DNA of 64,000 bases from Lutibacter sp. (GTDB lineage: Bacteria; Bacteroidota; Bacteroidia; Flavobacteriales; Flavobacteriaceae), in assembly GCF_013041805.1 (NCBI RefSeq), contig NZ_JABDRI010000015.1, positions 1 through 64,000 of the forward strand, written 5' to 3'. Position numbers and translations under genes: made by a program. This document shows, piece by piece, positions 30,342-38,960 of the stretch. The notes under the pieces were generated by a model that was not told the DNA's origin, did not search any database, and was given only the letters and a program-made list of their open reading frames with translations. Within the stretch, counting starts at the first letter, position 1. Each line of letters begins with the position of its first letter.

Positions 30342-31628
30342 ATGTCAGATAAAGCAATTTTAGAATTAGATGGTAAAAAATTTGAATTTCCTGTTTTTAA
30401 GGGGCCTGAAAATGAAACTGCCATTGATATTAGTACTTTAAGAGGTTCAACAAATGGAGTAATAACATTAGATCCAGGTTTTAAAAACACCGGATCTTGC
30501 GAAAGTAAAATCACCTTTTTAGATGGTGAGAAAGGAATTTTAAGACATCGTGGTTATGCAATTGAAGAGTTAACCAAAAAGGCAAGTTTTTTAGAGGTTG
30601 CATTTTTAGTAATTTTTGGCGAATTACCAACTAAAGCTGAACTCAAGAAGTTTGAAGATGATATTAAATCACATTCTTTAGTTAATGAAGAGATGAAAGA
30701 TATAGTTGTTGGTTTTCCAAAATCAGCTCATCCTATGGGTATGCTGTCTTCTTTTACAAGTGCATTAACATCGTTTAATCCAGGTGTAGTTGATATAAAT
30801 TCTAAGGAAGACATGTACAATGCTATCGTTAAAATATTAGGTAAATTTCCTGTATTAGCAACTTGGGCTCATAGAAGAAATCATGGATTACCTCTTAATT
30901 ATGCCGACAATTCTTTAGGATATATTGAAAACCTAATGCAGCTTATGTTTAAAATTCCAACTGAGGATTATAAAATAAACCCAATAGCAGTAAAAGCGTT
31001 AGATGAATTATTAATCTTGCACGAAGATCACGAACAAAATTGTTCAACTTCAACGGTGAGAATAGTTGGTTCATCAGGAGCTGGTTTATTCGCTTCACTT
31101 GCTGCTGGAGTTTCTGCTCTTTGGGGACCTCTTCATGGAGGAGCAAACCAAGCGGTAATAGAAATGTTAGAAGCCATTCAAAAAGATGGAGGTGACGTAG
31201 CTAAGTATATTGCAAAAGCAAAAGATAAGAATGATCCTTTCCGTTTAATGGGATTTGGGCACAGAGTATATAAAAACTTTGACCCAAGAGCACGAATTAT
31301 TAAAAATGCTGCTGATGAGTTGTTTGAAGATTTAAATTTAAATGATCCTATTTTAGATATAGCAAAGCATTTAGAAGAAGTAGCTTTAAAAGATGAATAT
31401 TTTGCAGAGCGTAAATTATATCCAAATGTAGATTTCTATTCAGGAATTATTTACAGAGCTTTGGGAATTCCAGTTTCAATGTTTACAGTAATGTTTGCAA
31501 TTGGAAGATTACCAGGCTGGATTGCTCAATGGAAAGAAATGCGTGAAAATGGTGAGCCAATTGGAAGACCACGTCAATTATATACTGGAGAAACACTACG
31601 TTCTTTTCTTCCATTTGAAAAAAGGTAA
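30342..31628 (+). CDS. gltA: Citrate synthase, bacterial type II
   Basis: This 428-residue protein is of the bacterial GltA type. It has the N-terminal beta domain (LDGKKFEFPVFKG, about 7-20), FLDGEKGILRHRGYAIEEL, and the catalytic motifs GPLHGGANQAV, MGFGHRVYKNFDPRA and YPNVDFYSG. Such enzymes are hexameric and in some bacteria are inhibited by NADH. It lies 205 bases after an unrelated-type citrate synthase and has its own terminators on both sides. The two are clearly different subfamilies and not a recent duplication. Confidence 0.96.
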   Translation: MSDKAILELDGKKFEFPVFKGPENETAIDISTLRGSTNGVITLDPGFKNTGSCESKITFLDGEKGILRHRGYAIEELTKKASFLEVAFLVIFGELPTKAELKKFEDDIKSHSLVNEEMKDIVVGFPKSAHPMGMLSSFTSALTSFNPGVVDINSKEDMYNAIVKILGKFPVLATWAHRRNHGLPLNYADNSLGYIENLMQLMFKIPTEDYKINPIAVKALDELLILHEDHEQNCSTSTVRIVGSSGAGLFASLAAGVSALWGPLHGGANQAVIEMLEAIQKDGGDVAKYIAKAKDKNDPFRLMGFGHRVYKNFDPRARIIKNAADELFEDLNLNDPILDIAKHLEEVALKDEYFAERKLYPNVDFYSGIIYRALGIPVSMFTVMFAIGRLPGWIAQWKEMRENGEPIGRPRQLYTGETLRSFLPFEKR

Positions 31629-31647
31629 ATATTTTTAAATTATATTT

Positions 31648-31679
31648 AAAACCTCATATTAATCTATGAGGTTTTTTTA
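31648..31679 (+). terminator. Terminator after gltA
   Basis: AAAACCTCATA pairs with TATGAGGTTTT around a 6-base loop, followed by T residues, 19 bases after the gltA stop. Confidence 0.88.
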
Positions 31680-31703
31680 TTTTTACGCTTAAATAAATAG
31701 TAT

Positions 31704-32618
31704 ATGATGAAACTAAATGTTCAAGATGAAACTTCTCGCTTAAGGGCTGTGGTTTTGGGAATTGCAAAAAATAATGGACCAACTCCAAAATTAGAAGATG
31801 CTTATGATCCTAAATCAAGAGAACATATAGAAGCAGGAACCTATCCTTTAGAAAAAGATATGGTTTTTGAAATGCAAGCTTTTAATAAAGTTTTTGAAAA
31901 ATACAATGTAAAGGTTTACAGACCTAATGTTATTGAAGATTACAATCAAATATTTTCTAGGGATATTGCTTTTGTTATTGGAGATACATTGATTAAATCA
32001 AACATTTTACCTGATAGAGAAAAAGAAATTGAAGCTATTCAGCACGTATTAAATCAAATTGAACCTTCTAAAATAATTGAAACCACAGATGATATTCATT
32101 TTGAAGGTGGAGATGTTATGTTATGGAATAATCATATATTTATTGGAACTTACAAAGGAGATGATTATAAAAATTACATTACGGCCCGCACAAATATGAA
32201 GGCAGTTAATTTTATAAAAAAAATATTTCCGAATAAAATTGTTAAAGAATTTGATTTGGTGAAATCAAATACAAATGCTAGAGAAAATGCATTACATTTG
32301 GATTGCTGTTTTCAGCCAGTTGGTAAAAGTAAGGCAATTATACATAAGGAAGGTTTCAGAGATGTGAATGATTATAATTATTTGTTAGATTTATTTGGAG
32401 CAGATAATTTATTCCATATTTCAAAAGATGAAATGTATCAAATGTTTTCAAATGTATTTTCAATTTCAGATAAAGTTATCGTATCTGAACAAAATTTTAC
32501 CAGATTAAATAGCTGGTTGAGAGCTCAAGGATTTATTGTTGAAGAAATTCCATATGCTGAAATTGCAAAGCAAGAGGGTTTACTAAGATGTTCAACAATG
32601 CCATTAATAAGAGATTAA
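31704..32618 (+). CDS. Arginine deiminase superfamily (pentein) enzyme
   Basis: This 304-residue enzyme belongs to the guanidino-modifying superfamily that includes arginine deiminase, dimethylargininase and amidinotransferases. The active-site motifs are FSRD (84-87), EGGD (134-137), HLDCCF (198-203) and the nucleophile Cys296 in RCSTMPLIR. The set is complete, so an active Cys-His-Asp enzyme is likely. It is shorter than classic arginine deiminase, so dimethylargininase-like hydrolysis or an amidinotransferase reaction is possible. It lies 3 bases before ctlX and likely shares its operon. The substrate is not certain. Confidence 0.85.
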   Translation: MMKLNVQDETSRLRAVVLGIAKNNGPTPKLEDAYDPKSREHIEAGTYPLEKDMVFEMQAFNKVFEKYNVKVYRPNVIEDYNQIFSRDIAFVIGDTLIKSNILPDREKEIEAIQHVLNQIEPSKIIETTDDIHFEGGDVMLWNNHIFIGTYKGDDYKNYITARTNMKAVNFIKKIFPNKIVKEFDLVKSNTNARENALHLDCCFQPVGKSKAIIHKEGFRDVNDYNYLLDLFGADNLFHISKDEMYQMFSNVFSISDKVIVSEQNFTRLNSWLRAQGFIVEEIPYAEIAKQEGLLRCSTMPLIRD

Positions 32619-32621
32619 ATT

Positions 32622-33569
32622 ATGAGACAAATTACAAATACCATATTAATGGTTCGACCAGTTTCATTTCGTACAAATGAACAAACTGCAGTAAATAATT
32701 ATTATCAAAAAGTATTAGATGGTTTAACTCCTGAAACAATTCAATTTAAGGCTTTACAAGAGTTTGATAATCATGCTAATAAATTACGAGAAATTGGGGT
32801 TGAGGTTATAGTAATTGACGATACAAAAGAATTTGATACACCAGATTCGATTTTCCCAAATAATTGGATGTCATTTCATCAAAATGGTGATGTAGCTATA
32901 TATCCTATGTTTGCCGAAAATAGACGTTTAGAAAGAAGAGATGATATTTTTCAAACGTTAGAAAGCTTAGGGTTTGTTATTGAAAACATGATTGACTATA
33001 CCTCTGCTGAAGCCGAAGAGATATTTTTAGAAGGTACCGGAAGTTTGCTTTTAGATAGAGTCAACAGAAAAGCGTATTGCTCTCTATCTCCAAGAGCTGA
33101 TGAAGATTTATTTATTGAATTTTGTGAAGATTTTGAATATACTCCTGTTCCATTTATATCATACCAAACAGTGAATGGTAAGCGACTACCAATATATCAT
33201 ACCAATGTGATGATGTGTCTAGGTGAAAATTTTGCTGTAATATGTTTAGATAGTATAGACGATAAAAAAGATCGTAAAAATGTGTTAAAACATTTAAAGG
33301 AAGATCGTAAAGAAGTAATTATTATATCTGAAGATCAAGTAAATAATTTTGCCGGAAATATGTTACAAGTAATTGGGAAAAACAATGAGCGTTATATTGT
33401 AATGTCAAAATCAGCATATGAAAGTTTAACAAAGCAACAAATAAACCAACTTAAAAAACACGGTACTTTAGTAAATAGTTCTTTAGATACAATTGAAGCG
33501 TGTGGTGGTGGAAGTGCACGTTGTATGATGGCTGATGTATTTTTACCTAAGAACAAACAACTAGCTTAA
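32622..33569 (+). CDS. ctlX: Citrulline utilization hydrolase CtlX-like
   Basis: This 315-residue protein also belongs to the pentein superfamily and resembles CtlX, which is needed for citrulline use in Francisella. Visible motifs are FPNNWMSFH (78-86), EGTGS (137-141), YHTNVMM with His193 and the nucleophile Cys301 in GGGSARCMMAD. It starts 3 bases after a second pentein gene and 8 bases before an Rrf2-type regulator. Two different pentein enzymes side by side suggest steps of one guanidine or citrulline route (inference). Confidence 0.85.
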   Translation: MRQITNTILMVRPVSFRTNEQTAVNNYYQKVLDGLTPETIQFKALQEFDNHANKLREIGVEVIVIDDTKEFDTPDSIFPNNWMSFHQNGDVAIYPMFAENRRLERRDDIFQTLESLGFVIENMIDYTSAEAEEIFLEGTGSLLLDRVNRKAYCSLSPRADEDLFIEFCEDFEYTPVPFISYQTVNGKRLPIYHTNVMMCLGENFAVICLDSIDDKKDRKNVLKHLKEDRKEVIIISEDQVNNFAGNMLQVIGKNNERYIVMSKSAYESLTKQQINQLKKHGTLVNSSLDTIEACGGGSARCMMADVFLPKNKQLA

Positions 33570-33577
33570 TTTTAAGA

Positions 33578-33994
33578 ATGCTTTCTAAAAAAACAAAATA
33601 TGGACTTAAAGCACTAAGCTATTTAGCAAAGAAGAAGAAAAATGAACCGGTTTTGATTTCTGAGATTTCTGAATCCGAAAATATATCTCAAAAATATTTA
33701 GAAAGTATTTTATTAACGTTAAAAAAAAGCGGAATACTTTCTTCAAAAAAAGGAAAAGGAGGTGGTTATTTCTTACTTCAAAATCCAAAAGAGATCAAGA
33801 TCTCAACTATTATGAGAGTTCTAGAAGGTCCAATTGCAATGTTACCTTGTGTAAGCTTAAATTATTATGAAAAGTGTGATGATTGTATAAATGAGGAAGA
33901 ATGTAGTTTGAGTATTTTAATGGCAGAAGTTAGAGATAGTACTTTAAAAATACTTGAAAATAAAACACTTGCAAATTTTCATTGTGGAGAATAA
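33578..33994 (+). CDS. Rrf2 family transcriptional regulator
   Basis: This 138-residue protein has a winged helix-turn-helix (about 1-70, with ISQKYLESILLTLKKSGIL and GKGGGYFL) typical of Rrf2 proteins. The C-terminal part has Cys91, Cys100, Cys103 and Cys109, a spacing that could hold an Fe-S cluster as in IscR or NsrR. It is the last gene of the pentein operon, so it may regulate it in response to redox or nitric oxide. That role is inferred. Confidence 0.85.
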   Translation: MLSKKTKYGLKALSYLAKKKKNEPVLISEISESENISQKYLESILLTLKKSGILSSKKGKGGGYFLLQNPKEIKISTIMRVLEGPIAMLPCVSLNYYEKCDDCINEEECSLSILMAEVRDSTLKILENKTLANFHCGE

Positions 33995-34011
33995 GTTGTG
34001 AGAAATTAAAT

Positions 34012-34043
34012 AAAAAAAGCCTTTCAAATGAAAGGCTTTTTTT
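34012..34043. terminator. Bidirectional terminator between convergent genes
   Basis: AAAAAAAGCCTTTC and GAAAGGCTTTTTTT form a perfect stem around a 4-base loop. An A tract on the left and a T tract on the right let it work for the Rrf2 gene on the plus strand and for the convergent 34048-35844 gene on the minus strand. Confidence 0.9.
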
Positions 34044-34047
34044 AGAA

Positions 34048-35844
34048 CTATATTTTAACTAAAATTGGTATATGAACATTAAACAATTTGTTTTTTAAAT
34101 GCTGCAAATCGTTTAATAAATTTTCTTTGTTTACTTCAAAATTGGAAAATAAATCTTGGTAATATTCAATACCATCATTTAAATTACTTTGAAATGTTGT
34201 TAAATATTTTTCGTTTTTACTATTGAGTGAATCTTTTAATTCATCTACTTTATTAGAAAAATAATCAACATACATAGATAATTCTTTGATAAACATATGT
34301 GGTCGATTATTTGTTGCAATTACATTTGCTTTACCATAAATGTGGTTTATCATTTCTTTTAAAGAAAGTTCTTTTGAAAAATATGCCATATTTGGGCCGG
34401 GACAAATAGCAACTCCTTGGTCTTCTCCTTTTTGATCCAGATTATAATTAATTAAGGCAGCATTTGATAAACCCTCGCATAAACAAGCTTTATCAGTAAT
34501 TTGACTTGATTTCTTAGAATATTCGTCAGAAGTTAAGCACTCATCTTTTAATTCATTTAGCTTCATCGTTTGAAACTTTTTTGACGCGGTACAAATTACT
34601 TTTTCTGAAAAATCTTTATTCGATGCTAAAAATTTCTTAGGACATGAACTTCCGGCTTTGTTGTTTGCTATTCTTTCATTTTTAAGAATTTCGTTTGTGT
34701 TTCCTCTTAAACTATTAAAAGGAACGCCTAAAGGAGAAATATTACTTAAAAATAAATCCTTTTCTTTTGCTACTTTTAAAGTATCAATTGTTTGTTTATC
34801 AACTGTTGAAGCTTCAGGGACTAATAAAAAAGGGGTTCCCCATCCTACAGAATCGATATTATAATTATCTAATAAAAATTCGTGTTCTTCTGAAGTTCCA
34901 ACACCACCTTGAGCGGTAATTTTTAATTCTAAAGGAACATTTGGTATGCTTTTCCCTTTATGGTTTAAAGCAGCAATCAATATATTGTGGACATCAGAAA
35001 TTAAATCGTTTTTATGATTTTTAAATTCCTCTAAAATAGGTCCCATTAAGTAACCATCAGAAGCAAACGCATGACCACCACAATTTAAACCAGATTCAAT
35101 TCTATATTCAGAAACCCATAATCCTTTTTTAGCTAAAAATTTACCTTGAATTAAGGCTGATCTATAATCGCTAACTTTCAAAATAATTTTCTTTTTTTGA
35201 AAACCATTTTCATCTGGATAGAAATCATTAAATTTCTCAAAATAGCTATATAATCTAGGATTCATACCCGCAGAAAGCACAACAGATGATTCTAAATTAC
35301 TATTGGCAAAACCTCTCAGTGCCGCATGGGCATCATTAAATTCAGATGGTAATAATTCATTTTTATTATAATTATCCTTGTCAAGCTTAGTCATAATATT
35401 TACGTCAATAGCACCTGGCATCAAATTATTTTGTATCCAATTAGAGATGTCTTTTTTTAAATGATTATTTTGAATCGTTTCTAAGAAGTTTTGTTTTACT
35501 TCGGAAAAATCAGGAAGCATGTCCATATATTTCTCAAACTCACTACTTTTTTCTTCGAAACTCTTTTTGAGTGTTTCAAATTTATGTTTTACAATAGTAT
35601 CAACCGTATTTAGATACGATGTAATTCTCTTCGCCCTATAATCTTCAACTTTCGTTGAAATTGCTTTAAAAGGAATTTCAAATTTTGAAGAATAATATTC
35701 ATTCATCTTTTCAATTAACACATCATCTACAATTGAAACAACTGATGAAATACCATATTTTGCAACTTTAATTGGACTATCTATTGTAAAAGCAAGCCCC
35801 ATCACAGGAATATGAAATGAGTGAGGGTTGTTTTTTTTACGCAT
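34048..35844 (-). CDS. Nitronate-monooxygenase-like protein with Cys-rich region, unknown function
   Basis: This 598-residue cytosolic protein has no signal peptide. The N-terminal segment HIPVMGLAFTIDSPIKVAKY (11-30) resembles the first strand of nitronate monooxygenase-like TIM barrels. Residues 311-345 (AQGGVGTSEE, VGWGTPFLLVPEA) match the FMN-phosphate-binding pattern of that fold. Between them is a helical insertion (about 40-150), and after the barrel come Cys401, 418, 436, 454, 456 and 481, which could bind an Fe-S cluster. The C-terminal 80 residues are helical. It is much longer than the usual 320-380-residue enzymes. It is transcribed alone from a good promoter. A flavin-dependent oxidoreductase is likely, but its reaction is unknown. 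Confidence 0.65.
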   Translation of the reverse strand: MRKKNNPHSFHIPVMGLAFTIDSPIKVAKYGISSVVSIVDDVLIEKMNEYYSSKFEIPFKAISTKVEDYRAKRITSYLNTVDTIVKHKFETLKKSFEEKSSEFEKYMDMLPDFSEVKQNFLETIQNNHLKKDISNWIQNNLMPGAIDVNIMTKLDKDNYNKNELLPSEFNDAHAALRGFANSNLESSVVLSAGMNPRLYSYFEKFNDFYPDENGFQKKKIILKVSDYRSALIQGKFLAKKGLWVSEYRIESGLNCGGHAFASDGYLMGPILEEFKNHKNDLISDVHNILIAALNHKGKSIPNVPLELKITAQGGVGTSEEHEFLLDNYNIDSVGWGTPFLLVPEASTVDKQTIDTLKVAKEKDLFLSNISPLGVPFNSLRGNTNEILKNERIANNKAGSSCPKKFLASNKDFSEKVICTASKKFQTMKLNELKDECLTSDEYSKKSSQITDKACLCEGLSNAALINYNLDQKGEDQGVAICPGPNMAYFSKELSLKEMINHIYGKANVIATNNRPHMFIKELSMYVDYFSNKVDELKDSLNSKNEKYLTTFQSNLNDGIEYYQDLFSNFEVNKENLLNDLQHLKNKLFNVHIPILVKI

Positions 35845-35880
35845 ATTAGTTATGTTTTAATTTAGCTTTTATTCTTAAAT

Positions 35881-35911
35881 CAAACGTAAAAGTAAACAAC
35901 TTGTTTTCAAA
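35881..35911 (-). promoter_or_regulatory. Promoter of the nitronate-monooxygenase-like gene
   Basis: On the minus strand TTTG (35911-35908), a 19-base spacer and TACGTTTG (35888-35881) match the Bacteroidota consensus fully. The spacer holds an inverted repeat AAACAA-N-TTGTTT (35894-35906), which may be an operator. The start codon lies 36 bases downstream. Confidence 0.7.
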
Positions 35912-35980
35912 CTAGTTGACTATTGTCATACTTTTGATAAAATTGTGATATTATTATGAATAAATATTCTTTTAAAAAAA

Positions 35981-36005
35981 GCCAGTTCACACGAGTTGAA
36001 CTGGC
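35981..36005 (-). terminator. Terminator of the DUF2807 gene
   Basis: GCCAGTTCA/TGAACTGGC forms a 9-bp stem with a 7-base loop. On the minus strand it is followed by a T run, and it lies 27 bases after the stop at 36033. Confidence 0.85.
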
Positions 36006-36032
36006 TTAACAATTTAAATATATAAATTGGAA

Positions 36033-36755
36033 TTAGCTTCCTGATACACTACCACCTGAAGAGGTGTCTTTGTTGATACTTGTAGGTCCACCTTCATAAT
36101 CAATATCTCCACCGCTACTAGCTTTGGCCGTTAAATTACCTTTTACTTGCACATCTATATTTGCTCCGCTACTAGCTTTTGCAAGGACATCTATTGCTTC
36201 TAGTTCGTCAGCATCAATTGTACTTCCGCTACTAGCGTTAGCTGAAAATGTTTCTGTTTTTCCATAAATATCAATGTCTGCTCCGCTCGAACATTCACTG
36301 GTTATATCTGTAGCGTTTACATAAATTTTAATTGAGCTTCCGCTACTTGAATCAAGTTCTAATTTAGTGGTTTGTAGGGTATTTTCAGATTTTACTGAAG
36401 CCCCGCTCGACGTACTTATTTTGGAAATTTCTTTTGTAGTTACATACACATTTCGCTTTTTTGCGCGATATACATTTTTCTCAAAGTATACTTTTAATTC
36501 TCCATTTTTAACTTCTGTAATTAATAATTCTAAGATATTTTCATCAGCTTCTACATTTAATTCTGTTGAATTTCCTTGGGTTAGATATAAACTAATTCCT
36601 TGTTGTACTTTAATGGCATCAAAATCTGAACTAATTTTTCTATCTTCTGAAACTACATTTCCATTCCCTTTAATTCCCGTAATACTTTCCATAAAGCAAG
36701 ACGATGTTGTAATAAGTAGCACTAGTATTGCCGTTATCCTTGTCAAAGTTTTCAT
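36033..36755 (-). CDS. DUF2807 (head GIN) lipoprotein with SSG repeats
   Basis: This lipoprotein (241 residues from the ATG at 36755) has a signal ending at Cys20 (TTSSC). A DUF2807 beta-helix-like domain follows, with the typical opening GNGNVVSEDRKISSDFDAIK. SSG motifs recur every 17-20 residues (STSSGA, DSSSGS, ECSSGA, NASSGS, KASSGA, KASSGG, DTSSGG), which is the turn signature of a beta-solenoid. The upstream in-frame TTG at 36779 overlaps the -7 element and is rejected as start. It follows the padR-pspC genes, and related proteins are often near PspC in this phylum. Its function is unknown. Confidence 0.85.
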   Translation of the reverse strand: MKTLTRITAILVLLITTSSCFMESITGIKGNGNVVSEDRKISSDFDAIKVQQGISLYLTQGNSTELNVEADENILELLITEVKNGELKVYFEKNVYRAKKRNVYVTTKEISKISTSSGASVKSENTLQTTKLELDSSSGSSIKIYVNATDITSECSSGADIDIYGKTETFSANASSGSTIDADELEAIDVLAKASSGANIDVQVKGNLTAKASSGGDIDYEGGPTSINKDTSSGGSVSGS

Positions 36756-36776
36756 AATATAATGTTTTTGTTTGTT

Positions 36777-36784
36777 CAAATATA
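36777..36784 (-). promoter_or_regulatory. -7 element of the DUF2807 gene
   Basis: On the minus strand TATATTTG matches TAnnTTTG exactly, 21 bases before the ATG at 36755. The -33 position has only TTTT. It gives this gene its own promoter in addition to possible read-through from padR-pspC. Confidence 0.55.
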
Positions 36785-36849
36785 TTTTTAAACTTGGTTA
36801 GTTAAAATATATTATGGCCAAGTTGTTGAATTTATTGTTTGAATTGTAA

Positions 36850-38592
36850 CTATTTAATGATTAAGCCGTTTTCGTCTAATTTAATTTCAGCATCTCCTCC
36901 GTCGTTATCTTTTACTTTAATCTCCAAACCATTTCTATCAATGTTTAAATTAAAATGTTCATTGTCTCTTTTAAATGAATCTCCAAAAATATCTGGATCA
37001 CAATCTAAACATTCTAGTCCGTTCTCTGTCATTTTATAATAGTGCTTTGGCATATCTCTATCGCGAATTTCTTGAATATTATCTACATCATCTAAGAACG
37101 TACGAGTAGAATTGTCTAAATAAATTAATGAATAAACAGGTAAATAAATCGTTACATCAATTAATTGATCTTTAAATTTATGTTTAAAGTCAGATAAGAA
37201 ATATCCGTTTAATTCTAAATTTTTATCATTTAAGTTAAATTGATATTCTATAGATTCTGCATCATTATTAGCACTTAAACGACTTTTTCCTTCTGATTCT
37301 TTTCTTATTTTAACATATCCAATTGTATTATCTGTAGGTTTTACATCTACATTTATTCTTGTTGAATATAATTTTTGAATATCGTTGTCAATAACTGTTT
37401 CAGAGTTATAACGTCTTCTTAATTCTTTATAAGTTGATAAATTGTCATTCCCAATCATCTTTACTTTAAGCGTATCACTTGCAATTAATGGTAATTCTTC
37501 AGTTTGGTTGTGTACACCATCATATGCTGTTCTAGTTGCAAAGTCTGCTATTGCCAAACCTAATCCTAGTAGTGAAATTATCCAAATACCAAGTAATGAT
37601 AATTTTGTAGTTGTGCTGAAAGACTTAACATTGCTTGATATTATTTTTAAACCTAACATAAACAAAACAACAAACGGAATTCCAATTGCAATAAATCCAA
37701 ATATAATAATTAACCAACTAGGCATTATTGAATCGAATACGAATGGAGGATACGTTACGAATTCCTCACCAAACCCTAATATTTCAATTCCACCCCACGA
37801 AAAGGCACCAATAATTAGTCCTATTAAAGTAAGGGAAGCAACTAAAATGAGTAGCGCTCCAATAAATTTCCCAAATACATTAAATATTGCAAGAAAAATT
37901 TTAGTTAAAGTTTCAATGACATCTTGTAAACCCGATTTTGCTTTATTCTGAAATTCAGTGTTTCTAACTTTACTAGTAACATCGTTTACCCCATCCTTTA
38001 CGCGAGATGAAACATCTTGAAATTCTTCTCTAATTTTTTTTTCAATATTACTAATATTTACTGGCTCGCCTTTCATTTGTAATTTTTCGGCTGTTGTTGT
38101 CGCTTCAGGAATTAATATCCAAAGTAAAATATAAATTGGAATTCCCGTTCCAAATCCTGCAACAACTAATACTATCCAGATTAGGCGTACCCATAAGGAG
38201 TCGATACCTAAATAATGTGCTAAACCAGAAGAAACACCACCTAAAAACTTATCTTCACCATCTCTAAATAATTTTTTGGAAGAACTTTTAGGTCTGTATG
38301 ATGGTTCGTCTTCAAATATTTCCTCATCCACTAAATAATCTTCTGGTTTTCCCATAATTTTAGTGATTTCATCAATGTCATTTTCGTTAACAACTTGACG
38401 TTCGTCTTTTACTCTTTCAGAAAGTAATTCACCAATTCGATGCTCAATATCATTTAATATTTCATCTCTACCTTGTGGATCATCACTTAAAGATCGTCTT
38501 ATGGCATCTAAATAAAGTTTTAGCTTTTGATAAGCTATTTCATCAATGTGAAAGAAAATGCCTCCTAAATTAATATTTATTGTCTTATTCAT
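36850..38592 (-). CDS. PspC domain membrane protein
   Basis: This 580-residue protein begins with a cytosolic segment (MNKTININLGGIFFHIDEIA) containing an HHI-like region (DEILNDIEHRIGELL). The PspC domain is at about 105-165 (FRDGEDKFLGGVSSGLAHYLGID, then the membrane helix VRLIWIVLVVAGFGTGI). Several more membrane helices and a C-terminal beta-rich extracytoplasmic part follow. PspC proteins sense or counter envelope stress. The start overlaps the end of the padR gene by 8 bases, so the pair is translationally coupled and PadR probably controls it. Confidence 0.88.
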   Translation of the reverse strand: MNKTININLGGIFFHIDEIAYQKLKLYLDAIRRSLSDDPQGRDEILNDIEHRIGELLSERVKDERQVVNENDIDEITKIMGKPEDYLVDEEIFEDEPSYRPKSSSKKLFRDGEDKFLGGVSSGLAHYLGIDSLWVRLIWIVLVVAGFGTGIPIYILLWILIPEATTTAEKLQMKGEPVNISNIEKKIREEFQDVSSRVKDGVNDVTSKVRNTEFQNKAKSGLQDVIETLTKIFLAIFNVFGKFIGALLILVASLTLIGLIIGAFSWGGIEILGFGEEFVTYPPFVFDSIMPSWLIIIFGFIAIGIPFVVLFMLGLKIISSNVKSFSTTTKLSLLGIWIISLLGLGLAIADFATRTAYDGVHNQTEELPLIASDTLKVKMIGNDNLSTYKELRRRYNSETVIDNDIQKLYSTRINVDVKPTDNTIGYVKIRKESEGKSRLSANNDAESIEYQFNLNDKNLELNGYFLSDFKHKFKDQLIDVTIYLPVYSLIYLDNSTRTFLDDVDNIQEIRDRDMPKHYYKMTENGLECLDCDPDIFGDSFKRDNEHFNLNIDRNGLEIKVKDNDGGDAEIKLDENGLIIK

Positions 38593-38929
38593 TTTTTGTT
38601 GATTTTTTGGTAGTTACTATATTTACTGCTTCTACAAGGTCACTCCAAGTGCCATTCAATTCTTTTAAAAATAATTTACCAGTTTCTGTTAAGGCATAAT
38701 ATTTTCGTGGTGGTCCAGAAGTTGATTCTTCCCAGCGATAGCTAAGTAGACCAGCGTTTTTTAATCGAGTTAGTAAAGGATAAACGGTACCCTCTACAAC
38801 TAATAATTTTGCGTCTTTTAAATGCGATAAGATCTCAGATGTGTAGGCATCTCCATGTTGTAAAATGGAAAGTATACAGTATTCTAAAACTCCTTTTCGC
38901 ATTTGAGCTTTTGTATTTTCTATCTTCAT
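38585..38929 (-). CDS. PadR family transcriptional regulator
   Basis: This 114-residue winged helix-turn-helix protein has the PadR pattern LEYCILSILQHGDAYTSEIL and VEGTVYPLLTRLKNAGLLSYR, followed by a short C-terminal helix. It overlaps the PspC gene by 8 bases and lies 31 bases after the DUF4870 gene. Such PadR-PspC pairs are common in Bacteroidota, and local autoregulation is likely. Confidence 0.92.
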   Translation of the reverse strand: MKIENTKAQMRKGVLEYCILSILQHGDAYTSEILSHLKDAKLLVVEGTVYPLLTRLKNAGLLSYRWEESTSGPPRKYYALTETGKLFLKELNGTWSDLVEAVNIVTTKKSTKNE

Positions 38930-38960
38930 AAGTTAAGATTTAAGAGTTAAAAGCATATTG

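Noticed and set aside
36033-36755. CRISPR-like or tandem DNA repeat in the SSG-rich gene
   Set aside because: The periodicity is at protein level (SSG turns); the DNA units vary in spacing and sequence.
37442-37951. A 169-codon open frame on the plus strand
   Set aside because: It is antisense to the PspC gene, whose membrane helices explain the hydrophobic-to-polar codon pattern.
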